A DNA stretch of 63,602 bases from Desulfotruncus alcoholivorax DSM 16058 (GTDB lineage: Bacteria > Bacillota > Desulfotomaculia > Desulfotomaculales > Desulfallaceae). The stretch lies in the NCBI RefSeq assembly GCF_000430885.1, contig NZ_AUMW01000021.1:1-63602 (forward strand), read 5' to 3'. Both the position numbers and the translations under genes were made by a program. The notes beneath the pieces are model-generated. The model ran no database searches and was not told where the DNA came from. It saw only the letters and a program-made list of their open reading frames with translations. Shown piece after piece: positions 9,208 to 16,698 of this stretch (position 1 is the first letter of the stretch; the number at the start of each line of letters is the position of its first letter).

Positions 9208-9772
9208 CTTGTTCCACCTTCCTAGGCGTTACGCGTTTACGCTTAGTTTGAGCATTAATAGGTATAAGTTCTGATATTGCAGATTTTTCCGAGATTAGTT
9301 CAATGACCCAAAGATTACTGCTTCCATCCGGGCAGGTAATAAAAAAACCTTCGTGTTCGGTTTGTAAATAATTCCACCTATATCCAGCAAATATATTGGT
9401 TACAGCCGGAGGTAAATCAGGAAAGTTAAGAAAATTTTCTTGCTGATTTATAAATTTAAGTACTTGTTGAGTAGGGATATTTCTAGTTTTTAAATTTTTA
9501 TCAAACATTTTAAATTTAAGCTTGAACTTATCTTGTATAAAAAAGTAAAAACAATTCCTTTTAAAGCTCCATCTTATACCTGGTTCATTTTGTAAATATT
9601 TAAAAGCGTAATCAATTATTAAATCATTAATAATGCTAGCCCTTGTTCTTTTGGAAAATTGAATTCTACGAACGTTAAGTAGATATTCTTGTACAGCCGC
9701 TTCGATACATTTTGTTATGCTTGGAATGTATGGGGCAAGTATCTGTTTTGCTTCATTTTCGGGTATTGCCAA
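9185..9772 (-). CDS. Unknown protein coupled to the XRE-ImmA gene
   Basis: This encodes 195 residues from a TTG start with an ideal AGGAGG eight bases upstream. I do not recognise the family. The sequence is rich in aromatic and basic residues in the first two thirds (RRIQFSKRTRAS, WSFKRNCFYFFIQDKFKLKFKMF), then a possible beta-rich part ending in a charged tail (KRKRVTPRKVEQDVKEGDE). It has no membrane segment or signal peptide. It is first in a two-gene operon and overlaps the XRE-metallopeptidase gene, which is the usual arrangement of an antitoxin or target with its protease partner. Codon use is AT-rich like that of its partner. Confidence 0.65.
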   Translation of the reverse strand: MAIPENEAKQILAPYIPSITKCIEAAVQEYLLNVRRIQFSKRTRASIINDLIIDYAFKYLQNEPGIRWSFKRNCFYFFIQDKFKLKFKMFDKNLKTRNIPTQQVLKFINQQENFLNFPDLPPAVTNIFAGYRWNYLQTEHEGFFITCPDGSSNLWVIELISEKSAISELIPINAQTKRKRVTPRKVEQDVKEGDE

Positions 9773-9789
9773 ATTGCAAACCTCCTGAT

Positions 9790-9866
9790 CTTGATTTTAC
9801 AGAATTATGGTAACATATGGTTTGTCAAAAATCAAGTAAAATATGCCAAAAAATATGCCAATATCA
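9790..9866 (-). promoter_or_regulatory. Promoter and operator-like direct repeats of the XRE-ImmA operon
   Basis: On the minus strand a TTGACA (with a leading T) is followed after about 15-16 bases by TAATTC, 20-30 bases before the TTG start. Just upstream the 12-mer TTGGCATATTTT occurs twice in direct repeat (9838-9864). The arrangement suggests autoregulation by the XRE domain. The assignment is by pattern only. Confidence 0.45.
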
Positions 9867-9949
9867 CGAGTTGGTTGGTGCTAAACCCCAAACACCCATC
9901 ATCTCACACATCACTCGGTCGGTGTCCGTCATTGTATTTAATATGGTAA

Positions 9950-9977
9950 AAAACCCACGCCGTGTGCATGGGTTTTT
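9950..9977 (+). terminator. Hairpin with U-run
   Basis: AAACCCA and TGGGTTTTT form a stem around 11 bases, with A-runs on one side and T-runs on the other, so it can act in both directions. It lies between the XRE-ImmA operon promoter and the M15 peptidase gene. No plus-strand gene precedes it in the 9773-10096 gap. Confidence 0.5.
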
Positions 9978-10096
9978 GTGGGGGTAAGAAAAAGTTGAAG
10001 CGTAGAATATGCATTGTAAAGTATAAAAAATCAATCCTACTACCTGGTTTTTAAATTACATCAACTTTAATTGATTACCCCATCAAAGAATCCGAT

Positions 10097-10723
10097 TTAC
10101 CTTGTTTCCGTCCATCTAGCCGGCCCACTCTGCCTGACATCAACATGGGCGAATGTTGGGTAAAGTCCCACGCCCAGGAACCCGACCTGCCCGGCAGCAG
10201 TCGCCACTTCTCCCGGGACAAGTCCATCCACTTCAATATCCACTGCATTACCCAGCAGGTGCTGACTTTGCTTTGCGCCGCCCACTATACGGTTATGCTC
10301 CGGACAGCGGTAGCCGGAGGTAATAACCACCGGCCTGCCGCCCAGGCGCTCGCGCAGCTGCTCCAGCATATCCACCAGGTAAAGGTTAACCCGAACCAGG
10401 CCGCAGCAGCGGCAGGCGAACTCTTGCTCCTTAAAGTGCGGGCTGAGGCGGCGGCCGGGCTCCGGCCGGTGCGGTAAGTGGAATGCCAGCGCCTTTAATG
10501 TATTTGGCCCGGCGATGCCATCCGCTGCCAATCTGCAAATTTGCTGCAGTTGTACAACCGCCTGGCGGGTGCGCGGCCCATACACTCCGTCCGCCGGGCC
10601 CGGGTCAAAGCCAGCCGTGGCCAGCTGCCGCTGCAGCTCGTATACCGGCGCCCCTCTATCGCCCGGGAACGATACCAACTGCAACCCGGGAACCGGCACC
10701 CCTTTATCGCCCGGGGCCGGCAT
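10097..10723 (-). CDS. Peptidoglycan-binding M15-type peptidase
   Basis: This encodes 208 residues. The start at 10723 is chosen because its ATG overlaps the yvrJ stop (TGATG); longer frames run back through the yvrJ gene. Residues about 20-75 are a PG_binding_1 repeat (GDRGAPVYELQRQLATAGFD, DGVYGPRTRQAVVQLQ). Residues about 90-205 are a peptidase M15_3 domain (ITSGYRCPEHNR, SQHLLGNAVDIE, FAHVDVR), with the His and Asp zinc ligands. Enzymes of this family cleave peptidoglycan cross-link peptides and are common as phage endolysins and spore or cell-wall hydrolases. No signal peptide is seen. The coupling with a YvrJ/holin-sized gene is compatible with an endolysin-like role, but also with a domesticated wall hydrolase. 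Confidence 0.8.
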   Translation of the reverse strand: MPAPGDKGVPVPGLQLVSFPGDRGAPVYELQRQLATAGFDPGPADGVYGPRTRQAVVQLQQICRLAADGIAGPNTLKALAFHLPHRPEPGRRLSPHFKEQEFACRCCGLVRVNLYLVDMLEQLRERLGGRPVVITSGYRCPEHNRIVGGAKQSQHLLGNAVDIEVDGLVPGEVATAAGQVGFLGVGLYPTFAHVDVRQSGPARWTETR

Positions 10724-10911
10724 CAGCTGCCGCCCTCTACTATCTGGCGCATTTGTTCCACATCCACATCCGACTGCTTGGCCACCACCAGCGTTAGCAG
10801 TGTAATTGATTTTTGCAGCTCCTTGATCAGCGGCTCCAGCCTCACTAAAAGGTACCCTGCGACTACCATTGGAAAACCGTAGTTCGCTGCCAGTTTCATT
10901 ATTTCTTCCAT
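10723..10911 (-). CDS. yvrJ: YvrJ family small membrane protein
   Basis: This encodes 62 residues with the typical YvrJ pattern: EEIMKLAANYGFPMVVAGYLLVRLEPLIKELQ, a single hydrophobic helix followed by an amphipathic Leu-rich stretch. YvrJ proteins are found throughout Firmicutes next to DUF1659 and DUF2922 genes, as here; their function is unknown, and their size and topology resemble small holins. It is the third gene in a leftward cluster and overlaps the M15 peptidase gene by one base. Confidence 0.85.
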   Translation of the reverse strand: MEEIMKLAANYGFPMVVAGYLLVRLEPLIKELQKSITLLTLVVAKQSDVDVEQMRQIVEGGS

Positions 10912-10937
10912 TATAATTTAACCCCCTCGAATAACAA

Positions 10938-10964
10938 TAAAGGTGGGGCTGTATTCCCCACCTT
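10938..10964 (-). terminator. Terminator-like hairpin after the DUF2922 gene
   Basis: AAGGTGGGG and CCCCACCTT pair perfectly around a 7-base loop, then TTATTG on the minus strand. It separates the DUF2922 gene from yvrJ and may reduce read-through rather than fully stop it. Confidence 0.6.
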
Positions 10965-10991
10965 GAACCTACCAGAAACCCCGTGTTAACT

Positions 10992-11216
10992 TTATGCCTC
11001 ATAAATGATGTTGACGGTCCGGTCAACGATTTGCGCGCTATCCTTACTCACCAGGTCGCCGCCGCTGGTGACGAAAATATTTTTAGCAATGATTTGGTCC
11101 ATTGCCGCAGTAACCTCGGCCTCGGTAAGAGTATCCTTTGGATTATCCAACGAAATAGTTACCCGGTTGCCCGCCTGGGTTACAAAACGCATTTGTAGGG
11201 TTTGCGTAGTAGCCAT
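10992..11216 (-). CDS. DUF2922 family protein
   Basis: This encodes 74 residues matching the DUF2922 pattern (LQMRFVTQAGNRVTISLDNPKDTLTEAEVTAAMDQIIAKNIF, then a short C-terminal strand INIIYEA-like). The protein is soluble and of unknown function. It is the second gene of the DUF1659-DUF2922-yvrJ set, which recurs as a unit in Firmicutes. A good ribosome site (AGGAGG) lies just upstream of the ATG. Confidence 0.85.
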   Translation of the reverse strand: MATTQTLQMRFVTQAGNRVTISLDNPKDTLTEAEVTAAMDQIIAKNIFVTSGGDLVSKDSAQIVDRTVNIIYEA

Positions 11217-11273
11217 AGGCTATAACCTCCTTTCTTGGACCGATACACCCGGTCCATTAATCACCGCTTTATT

Positions 11274-11326
11274 GGGGACATACCTCCTACCTATAAGACT
11301 CGTCCTGAAAGCGGAGGTGTGTCCCC
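11274..11326. repeat. REP-like inverted repeat (GGGGACA...TGTCCCC), copy 1
   Basis: GGGGACATACCTCC at 11274-11287 and GGAGGTGTGTCCCC at 11313-11326 form an imperfect hairpin with a 25-base loop between the DUF1659 and DUF2922 genes. A shorter relative sits inside the rusA pseudogene at 38793-38832. This pattern resembles the REP or MITE-like palindromes common in Firmicutes genomes. Confidence 0.6.
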
Positions 11327-11386
11327 TTTCCTATTTTGCGGTCCGGTATTAATACGTTCGAGATGCCTTTATCTATGCCGGAAAGT

Positions 11387-11614
11387 TTAAATCGCTTCTT
11401 CCAGCCTGCCGTAATCAACGCGCATCACTGATTCAGCAGTGTATTCCTGCAGCTGGGCCAACGCCAGGGCCACATCGTAAATATCCTGGTCCGCCGCCGT
11501 GTCTTTGACATTATTCAGACTCTTGGTACTGTAAACCGGATTGCCGTTGCCGTCCACCCCGGTCTGGAACTGGATGCGCAGCGTAGTCCCTACAATAACT
11601 TTGTTAACTGCCAT
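11387..11614 (-). CDS. DUF1659 family protein
   Basis: This encodes 75 residues matching the DUF1659 pattern: a short N-terminal strand (VGTTLRIQFQTGVDGNGNPVY), the STKSLNNVK segment and a C-terminal helix (DVALALAQLQEYTAESVMRVD). Function is unknown. It is the first gene of the leftward small-gene cluster. It has a plausible ribosome site (AAAGGAG) before the ATG. Confidence 0.85.
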   Translation of the reverse strand: MAVNKVIVGTTLRIQFQTGVDGNGNPVYSTKSLNNVKDTAADQDIYDVALALAQLQEYTAESVMRVDYGRLEEAI

Positions 11615-11670
11615 ATCGTTTCATCTCCTTTCGTCAATGATATCTTTCTTAATACCTGTTTAATTAGTGT

Positions 11671-11735
11671 TTGGCGGCGGGAGTGGCCGGACCCCCGCCG
11701 CCAAAAAAGAAAAGCCGGAAAATTCCGGCCGATTT
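11671..11735 (-). terminator. Terminator after the gerA fragment, plus an adjacent strong hairpin
   Basis: GGCCGGAA and TTCCGGC (11714-11730) form a stem followed on the minus strand by TTTTCTTTTTT. Right next to it TTGGCGGCGGG pairs with CCCGCCGCCAA (11671-11704). The first is a classical terminator for the gerA remnant transcript. The second is a strong hairpin of unknown purpose before the DUF1659 gene. Confidence 0.65.
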
Positions 11736-11826
11736 AAAGTTAGCACAGGTAAGTTACACTGATCAAGTAAAATTTTGCAATAATTTAAAAAATATCTTTC
11801 ACCTTATTGTTTAATTATAGATACTG

Positions 11827-12079
11827 TTAGTGCCAGGTAATGCCGTCCAGGTAAATGACTGCTGCTTCCACCTGCTCCGCAACACCCAGCCGAAAATTCC
11901 GGTAAACCATGTCGATGTTCTGACCAAAGGTGGACTTTAGAATGGCCTCGTTATCCTTAAGGCCGGTAAACAGTGGGATATGCTCCACCGGTTGGCCAGG
12001 CTGGGTTACCGTCCGGTAGGGCTCGGGCAGTTCCTGACCCTTATTCCCGGAGACACGTTTTTTTTAAAACGTTTTTCAT
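11827..12079 (-). pseudogene. GerA-type spore germinant receptor subunit A, N-terminal remnant
   Basis: Reading leftward, an ATG at 12079 is followed after 22 bases by the frame PYRTVTQPGQPVEHIPLFTG, then LKDNEAILKSTFGQNIDMVY and RNFRLGVAEQVEAAVIYLDG, which ends at a TAA at 11827. The segment with 'fg.s.Dlv.r.f.ig......aa.iYldG' is the characteristic N-terminal block of GerA/GerKA proteins, which are normally about 480-530 residues. Only about 77 residues remain, and an extra base in an A8 run (12058-12065) puts the start out of frame. This is a non-functional fragment that supports a spore-forming host. Confidence 0.55.
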
Positions 12080-12218
12080 TTTTCTCGCCCGCTGGAATGC
12101 CACTGGGCCCGTACCTCTCCCTCGAAAAAGCTGCCGCTTAAATTATCCGAACCGGCCAAATTTCCATAACTATCAATAATTTGACATTAATTTGGCAGTA
12201 AAATGATTTGAAATTCAG

Positions 12219-12902
12219 TTAGTGATAACTATTACCTCTACTTGTAGACTGTCGACTCTTAAACCGCGGATAGAGTCGTCTTAACTTGGTTTTTGCATCG
12301 TCATTTATACCCTTTTGATTTTTAGCAGAGTCTCCATTTTGAGCCCCGGTATCATTAACTTCACTGGGTTTCCAGCCGATACAACTATTATGACGACTCT
12401 CAGGTGACAGCATTTTTTGCTGGATACCATTATCTGGCGGATAAGGACTCTCTTTAAAAAGAGTAGGATCTCCTAAGGCGGTGATGATTGAGGCAGCGGT
12501 TATTCCAAAAACTGTATGTATGCCTCTGCAAAGTATATTGCTGTTTGGATTTTGCTTAACCTGTGGCAATACTCTTGTAAAGGCATTAAAAACTTGATCT
12601 AATACCCCATTGCCGACTATAGTACCTTTCAACCAACCGTAATCCTTACCGGTGAGCGATAGGGTATAACTTATTAGAACACCTGTCAGACATGCAATGG
12701 TCATGTCTGTAGTCGTACCAAGAAACCAACCCTTCCAAGTTTTGGCGTCTTTTTTGTTTAATAATACTAACGGAACCATCCTTCTGCACGTGTATTTGGT
12801 CAGCCCTGAGCGGACTCCCGTTTCTGCAATTGCTTCCTTGACAAGGTTCGCTCCCAAGCCAGCGATTAATCCTAAAGTTATTCTATCTTTGATGCGTTGC
12901 AC
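12219..12902 (-). CDS. Polytopic membrane protein of unknown function
   Basis: This encodes 227 residues. An N-terminal amphipathic start (MQRIKDRITLGLIAGLGANLVKEAI) is followed by three or four hydrophobic segments (MTIACLTGVLISYTLSL, GIHTVFGITAASIITALG) and then a polar C-terminal tail of about 70 residues rich in Asn, Lys and Ser. The 'K-D-R-hydrophobic-G-hydrophobic-AG' opening and the 'GKDYGWLKGTIVGNGVL' segment resemble the smaller membrane proteins at 13035, 30578 and 31088, so this seems to be a local paralogous family. No known domain is recognised. Confidence 0.65.
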   Translation of the reverse strand: MQRIKDRITLGLIAGLGANLVKEAIAETGVRSGLTKYTCRRMVPLVLLNKKDAKTWKGWFLGTTTDMTIACLTGVLISYTLSLTGKDYGWLKGTIVGNGVLDQVFNAFTRVLPQVKQNPNSNILCRGIHTVFGITAASIITALGDPTLFKESPYPPDNGIQQKMLSPESRHNSCIGWKPSEVNDTGAQNGDSAKNQKGINDDAKTKLRRLYPRFKSRQSTSRGNSYH

Positions 12903-12926
12903 GTGATTGTTCCTCCCTTAATATTA

Positions 12927-13030
12927 TTAAATTATCTTTAGATATCTTCCGTACAGCAGGTAGTCTATAGCTGTCTCGACAATGATTGCGATAATACCGG
13001 CCGTAACAATCCCCAGATAACATTGCTTAA
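12927..13030 (-). pseudogene. Fragment of a small membrane protein
   Basis: Reading leftward, the frame YLGIVTAGIIAIIVETAIDY then LLYGRYLKII ends at a TAA at 12927. It has one hydrophobic segment like the first segment of the neighbouring membrane proteins. There is no start codon before an upstream in-frame stop and no ribosome site, so it is read as a decayed family member. Confidence is low because only about 33 codons remain. Confidence 0.3.
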
Positions 13031-13034
13031 AATT

Positions 13035-13493
13035 TTAATCACCTATTTTATCTGGTTCCTGCTTAGAAAGAAACTGCAAAACAAGACCTGTTACCAGACC
13101 AAATAAAGCTTCGAAAAAAAAGCAGGCCAAAACCATTACGGGAGGCAGGACTGAATAAACTCTTGGCACCATTGAATTAGGAATTATGGCCACGTGTACA
13201 GGCCATAAAACGACCCCAACTCCCATGCCTTTCAGCCAGGCATAGTCATTTCCCGTTCTTTGGAGAAGAAATGAGATTATTACACCTACAAATGAACCGG
13301 TGACAAATGAGGCTAGCACTCCTATAGTCATTGTTAATGTATTTATCGGGGTTCCGGGAGGATTTAAAAATACGGCATTATAATGGATTCCGGTATAAGG
13401 TAAAAGGCCAAAGTGATAAAGCAGCCAGTTGGTTCCCCCATATGCCGCCACCCCAATAGAACCGGCAATACCACCACGTAAAACTATATCCAT
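13035..13493 (-). CDS. Four-helix membrane protein of unknown function
   Basis: This encodes 152 residues with four predicted membrane segments (GGIAGSIGVAAYGG, MTIGVLASFVTGSFVGVIIS, GMGVGVVLWPVHVAII, VMVLACFFFEALFGLVTGLVL). The third segment is preceded by GNDYAWLKGM, matching the 'GKDYGWLKG' of the protein at 12219 and 'YLFKGWLYG' of the one at 31088. Such small polytopic proteins recur in Desulfotomaculum-type genomes near sporulation or envelope genes, without known function. It follows the same strand as its neighbours but is more than 100 bases away from each. Confidence 0.65.
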   Translation of the reverse strand: MDIVLRGGIAGSIGVAAYGGTNWLLYHFGLLPYTGIHYNAVFLNPPGTPINTLTMTIGVLASFVTGSFVGVIISFLLQRTGNDYAWLKGMGVGVVLWPVHVAIIPNSMVPRVYSVLPPVMVLACFFFEALFGLVTGLVLQFLSKQEPDKIGD

Positions 13494-13668
13494 CCACCCT
13501 GGTCAAATTTTATTTGACCATTTTCACCTCTTTCATCAAACTGTCCTTTGATTATCAGGTATCAGGGATCTTCCATGCTGGCTAAAAATTATATTTTCCA
13601 AAAAAAAAAAAACATGTAAATTAATAACATATAGTTTTAAACTAATTTACCGGGTATGGGCATATTTC

Positions 13669-13836
13669 TTAAATAATAGCAGCGGCTTTATTGAATAATT
13701 TTAGTTGGCAACTACTCAGTTCGAAAACGGCCGCTGCCATTAATTCGGGCTTATTGCCTTTTTCCCTGTTATTTTGCCAAAACATGGCACGAGCAGCACA
13801 AGAGGTGTCTTGGGCCGGATTAGTTTTAATTTCCAT
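13669..13836 (-). CDS. Small ORF (55 residues) downstream of the cadmium-type ATPase
   Basis: The ATG at 13834-13836 opens a 55-residue frame: MEIKTNPAQDTSCAARAMFW, then QNNREKGNKPELMAAAVFEL, then SSCQLKLFNKAAAII. It lies 45 bases past the ATPase stop on the same strand. The ribosome site is weak (AACCAAG). I recognise no family. It is a plausible small protein, but it could be chance in a 390-base gap. Apart from it, 13494-13881 shows only AT-rich DNA. Confidence 0.35.
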   Translation of the reverse strand: MEIKTNPAQDTSCAARAMFWQNNREKGNKPELMAAAVFELSSCQLKLFNKAAAII

Positions 13837-13881
13837 CTTGGTTTTGATTTTTATAAATTAGTGTTTTTTCCGGCCAAAGAA

Positions 13882-16167
13882 CTAAGAATTCTGATATACC
13901 ACATCGCCAACGATGTCTTGCTGAGGCCCCGCTAATGAAGTATTACCACTTACCCTCATCAGGCGCATACCATTAGCTATGACCATTAACGCCGCCCCGG
14001 TATCTGCAAACACGGCCATCCAGAGATTGGTCACCCCCCAAAGTGTGCCAGCGATAAAGGCGGCTTTAACCAGCAGGGCAAAAATAATATTTTGCTTGAT
14101 AATCTTTAAAGCCCGGCGACTGAGGTCGACTGCGTAGGGTAAGTTGGACAGGTCGTCCGCCATCAGCGCGATATCGGCAGTTTCCAGGGCCGTATCCGTG
14201 CCCGCGCCGCCCATTGCAATACCTATATTGGCGGTGGCCAGTGCCGGCGCGTCATTGACCCCGTCACCGACCATACCCACCTTGCCGTACTGCTGCTGTA
14301 AATGCTTAATTACTTTCAGTTTGTCCTCCGGTAAAAGCTCTGCTCTAAAATCATCAAGCTTTAGCTCGGAAGCAATAGCCCGGGCGGTATCAGAATTATC
14401 ACCGGTTAACATGATCATCTTTTGGATGCCGGCAGCCCGTAAACCCTGCACAGTATCAGCGCTGTTCGTCCGCATCTGGTCCGCCACGGCAATGATGCCC
14501 ATGATGGTAGCGCGCGAGCCGATCAGCATGGCCGTTTTACCTTCCTTTTGCAGCCTGGTTAGAGTTTGGCGCAGGCCGGTTGTATCCACCCGCAAGTCGT
14601 CAAACAGCCTGGCGTTGCCGATATAATAAGGATTACCGTTAATTATAACGCTAGCCCCCTTACCGGTAATGGACTGAAATTCCGTGCTTGCAGGAGGCGT
14701 TACCGCCAATTGCCCGGCATGGCGCAGAATGGCGCGGGCCAGGGGGTGCTGGGACCGGTTTTCCACTGCGGCAGCAATGGCCACCACGTCTTTTTCAGCA
14801 TGTCCACCCACGGGGATAACATCGGTTACCGCGGGGCTCCCCTCGGTCAGAGTGCCCGTTTTGTCAAAGGCCACTACTTTTAGCGCGCCGGCTTCCTCCA
14901 GGTAAGCGCCCCCTTTGATTAAAACGCCCCGCCGGGCGGCGCTGCCGATGGCCGAAACGATTGATACAGGCGTGGAAATAACCAGCGCGCAAGGGCAGGC
15001 AATCACCAGCAGAATCAGCGCCTTTTCCAGCCAGGGCTCAAACGGCAGCCCCAGCGCAAGGGGAGGGATGACAGCGATGGCCAATGCCGCGGCTATTACA
15101 ACCGGTGTATAATACCGGGCAAAGACGTCCACAAACTGCTGGGAGGGTGCTTTTTGCGCCTGGGCCTCTTCCACCATGTTGACAATTTTGGCCAGTGTAG
15201 TATCCTGCACCAGCCTGGTAACCTCGATTTCCAGCGCGCCCGCTTCATTGATGGTACCGGCAAATACTTCGGCGCCCGGACTTTTCTCCACCGGCATGGA
15301 CTCACCGGTAATGGGTGCCTGGTTAACCATTGAAGTTCCTATCAGCACCCGGCCATCCATTGCGATACTCTCACCCGGCTTAACAATAACGATGTCACCG
15401 ATTTTAATTTCTTCCACCGGCAGCACCATTTCCCGGTCACCACGGCGCACCAGGGCCTGCCTGGGTGAAAGCTCCATCAGCGCCCGGATGGAATTTCTGG
15501 TTTTATCCATACTGTAGGCCTGCAAAGTGTTACCGAGGGCAAAAAGGAAAACCACCGTGGCTCCCTCGGCCCACTCGCCGATGGCGGCTGCCCCAATTAC
15601 AGCAACAGACATGAGCACGTTCATATCTATGCTTAACGATTTAATTGAGTAATAAGCGTTTTTGGCTGTAATGAGCCCGCCGGAAAGCATGGCTGCAATA
15701 AATAAGGCCACGATCGCCTGGTTTGGCGCATTAAACAATGATGCCGCAAATCCTGTCAGCAATAACAGCCCGGAAAACGCGGTCAGCAGCAGCTTGACAT
15801 CTTCCCAAAACAGCGCCGGTTTGTTTTCTACGGTTACCCCGGCCGGTTCAGCACCGTAACCTGCTTCTTCCACCGCCCGGATGATTTCCTTCACACAGGC
15901 GCTGTGCCGGGCAGTCAGCTTGGACGCGCCGAAGTTTACTTCAACACTCTCCACCCCGGCCATTTGGGCCAACCTTTTTTCCAGTTTGGCCGCGCAGTCC
16001 GCGCAATCCAGGCCGGTAAGCCGAAAGGTATCCAGCCTGCTCCGGGCATCCTCACCCGATAATACCTGGCCGGCCCGCCGCACGGTTTTTATGCCCTCTA
16101 ATTGGGCTGTAGATCCACGATTATTGGAACAACTGCAGCTGCATTTAGGGTCGTTGCATTCTGCCAT
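13882..16167 (-). CDS. cadA: Heavy-metal P1B-type ATPase, Cd/Zn/Pb type
   Basis: This encodes 761 residues. A Cys-rich start (residues 4-14, CNDPKCSCSCS) precedes one HMA metal-binding domain (GLDCADCAAKLEKR near residue 52). The transporter core follows: TGES near 290, the CPC transport motif (LVIACPCALVIS) near 390, phosphorylation site DKTGTLTEG near 430, HP locus (SQHPLARAI) and GDGVNDAPALA near 635. CPC with an N-terminal CxxC HMA and the absence of the copper-type C-terminal motif point to the divalent-cation subgroup (CadA/ZntA), exporting Cd, Zn or Pb. It is directly downstream of a CadC-like repressor gene (24-base gap), so the two form a metal-induced operon. Confidence 0.88.
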   Translation of the reverse strand: MAECNDPKCSCSCSNNRGSTAQLEGIKTVRRAGQVLSGEDARSRLDTFRLTGLDCADCAAKLEKRLAQMAGVESVEVNFGASKLTARHSACVKEIIRAVEEAGYGAEPAGVTVENKPALFWEDVKLLLTAFSGLLLLTGFAASLFNAPNQAIVALFIAAMLSGGLITAKNAYYSIKSLSIDMNVLMSVAVIGAAAIGEWAEGATVVFLFALGNTLQAYSMDKTRNSIRALMELSPRQALVRRGDREMVLPVEEIKIGDIVIVKPGESIAMDGRVLIGTSMVNQAPITGESMPVEKSPGAEVFAGTINEAGALEIEVTRLVQDTTLAKIVNMVEEAQAQKAPSQQFVDVFARYYTPVVIAAALAIAVIPPLALGLPFEPWLEKALILLVIACPCALVISTPVSIVSAIGSAARRGVLIKGGAYLEEAGALKVVAFDKTGTLTEGSPAVTDVIPVGGHAEKDVVAIAAAVENRSQHPLARAILRHAGQLAVTPPASTEFQSITGKGASVIINGNPYYIGNARLFDDLRVDTTGLRQTLTRLQKEGKTAMLIGSRATIMGIIAVADQMRTNSADTVQGLRAAGIQKMIMLTGDNSDTARAIASELKLDDFRAELLPEDKLKVIKHLQQQYGKVGMVGDGVNDAPALATANIGIAMGGAGTDTALETADIALMADDLSNLPYAVDLSRRALKIIKQNIIFALLVKAAFIAGTLWGVTNLWMAVFADTGAALMVIANGMRLMRVSGNTSLAGPQQDIVGDVVYQNS

Positions 16168-16191
16168 GATTTAACCTCCCATACTGTGCTT

Positions 16192-16545
16192 TTATTTTGT
16201 TGCGCCATGTTCCCCTTGATAATGCCGCAGGGCGGCTTCGACAATGGTTTTGGCACAATTATCGCTTAAAGAATAAAAAACCATCTTGCCCTGTTTCCTG
16301 CTCCTGGCCAGGCCCATGTTTTTCAGCAGCCGCAGGTGGTGAGAGGCCGCCGCCACGGTGGCGTCAATAATCTGAGCCACATCACACACGCACAGCTCCT
16401 CCCGGGAAAGGGCATAGATTATCTTTATCCTGGTTTCATCGCCCAGGGCCTTAAATATATGCCCCAGGCCTTCGGTTGCCGCCACTTCTTGCTTAATGCG
16501 GTTAACCTTTTCTTCATCAAAGCAAAATATCTCGCAGACAGACAT
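16192..16545 (-). CDS. cadC: ArsR/SmtB family metal-sensing repressor, CadC-like
   Basis: This encodes 117 residues. A winged helix (VAQIIDATVAAASHHLRLLKNMGLARSRKQGKMVFYSL) carries the alpha-3 motif ELCVCD, the metal ligand pair of CadC/ArsR proteins, and extra N-terminal cysteines (MSVCEIFCFDEE) correspond to the CadC alpha-3N site. Such repressors leave the operator on binding Cd, Pb or Zn. It sits between two P-type ATPase genes on the same strand and probably controls the downstream one, possibly both. The start is the first ATG after a GAGG-type ribosome site. Confidence 0.85.
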   Translation of the reverse strand: MSVCEIFCFDEEKVNRIKQEVAATEGLGHIFKALGDETRIKIIYALSREELCVCDVAQIIDATVAAASHHLRLLKNMGLARSRKQGKMVFYSLSDNCAKTIVEAALRHYQGEHGATK

Positions 16546-16572
16546 ATTTCCTCACCCCATTCTCATTCTCAT

Positions 16573-16592
16573 ATTTAAATGCATGTTTGAAT
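16573..16592 (-). promoter_or_regulatory. Likely CadC operator
   Basis: An imperfect AT-rich palindrome, ATTCAAACATGCATTTAAAT on the minus strand, lies about 28 bases upstream of the repressor start. Its size and composition resemble the 12-2-12 sites of SmtB/ArsR repressors. Inferred from position and symmetry only. Confidence 0.45.
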
Positions 16593-16698
16593 GTTAAAAC
16601 GCAATAGGTCTTTTGCACCGGCATGAATCTCGGCCATGAGGCTAAAATATATTTTTTATAAGGATAACAAACCATTGTTTCAGCTTTGTTACATTTTT

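Noticed and set aside
10724-11026. Longer N-terminus of the M15 peptidase (start at 11026)
   Set aside because: It would overlap the complete yvrJ gene in another frame; the TGATG overlap at 10723 gives the natural start and leaves a regular PG-binding domain.
11671-11704. GC-rich hairpin considered as a terminator on the plus strand
   Set aside because: It is followed by an A-run, not a T-run, on that strand, and no plus-strand gene precedes it.
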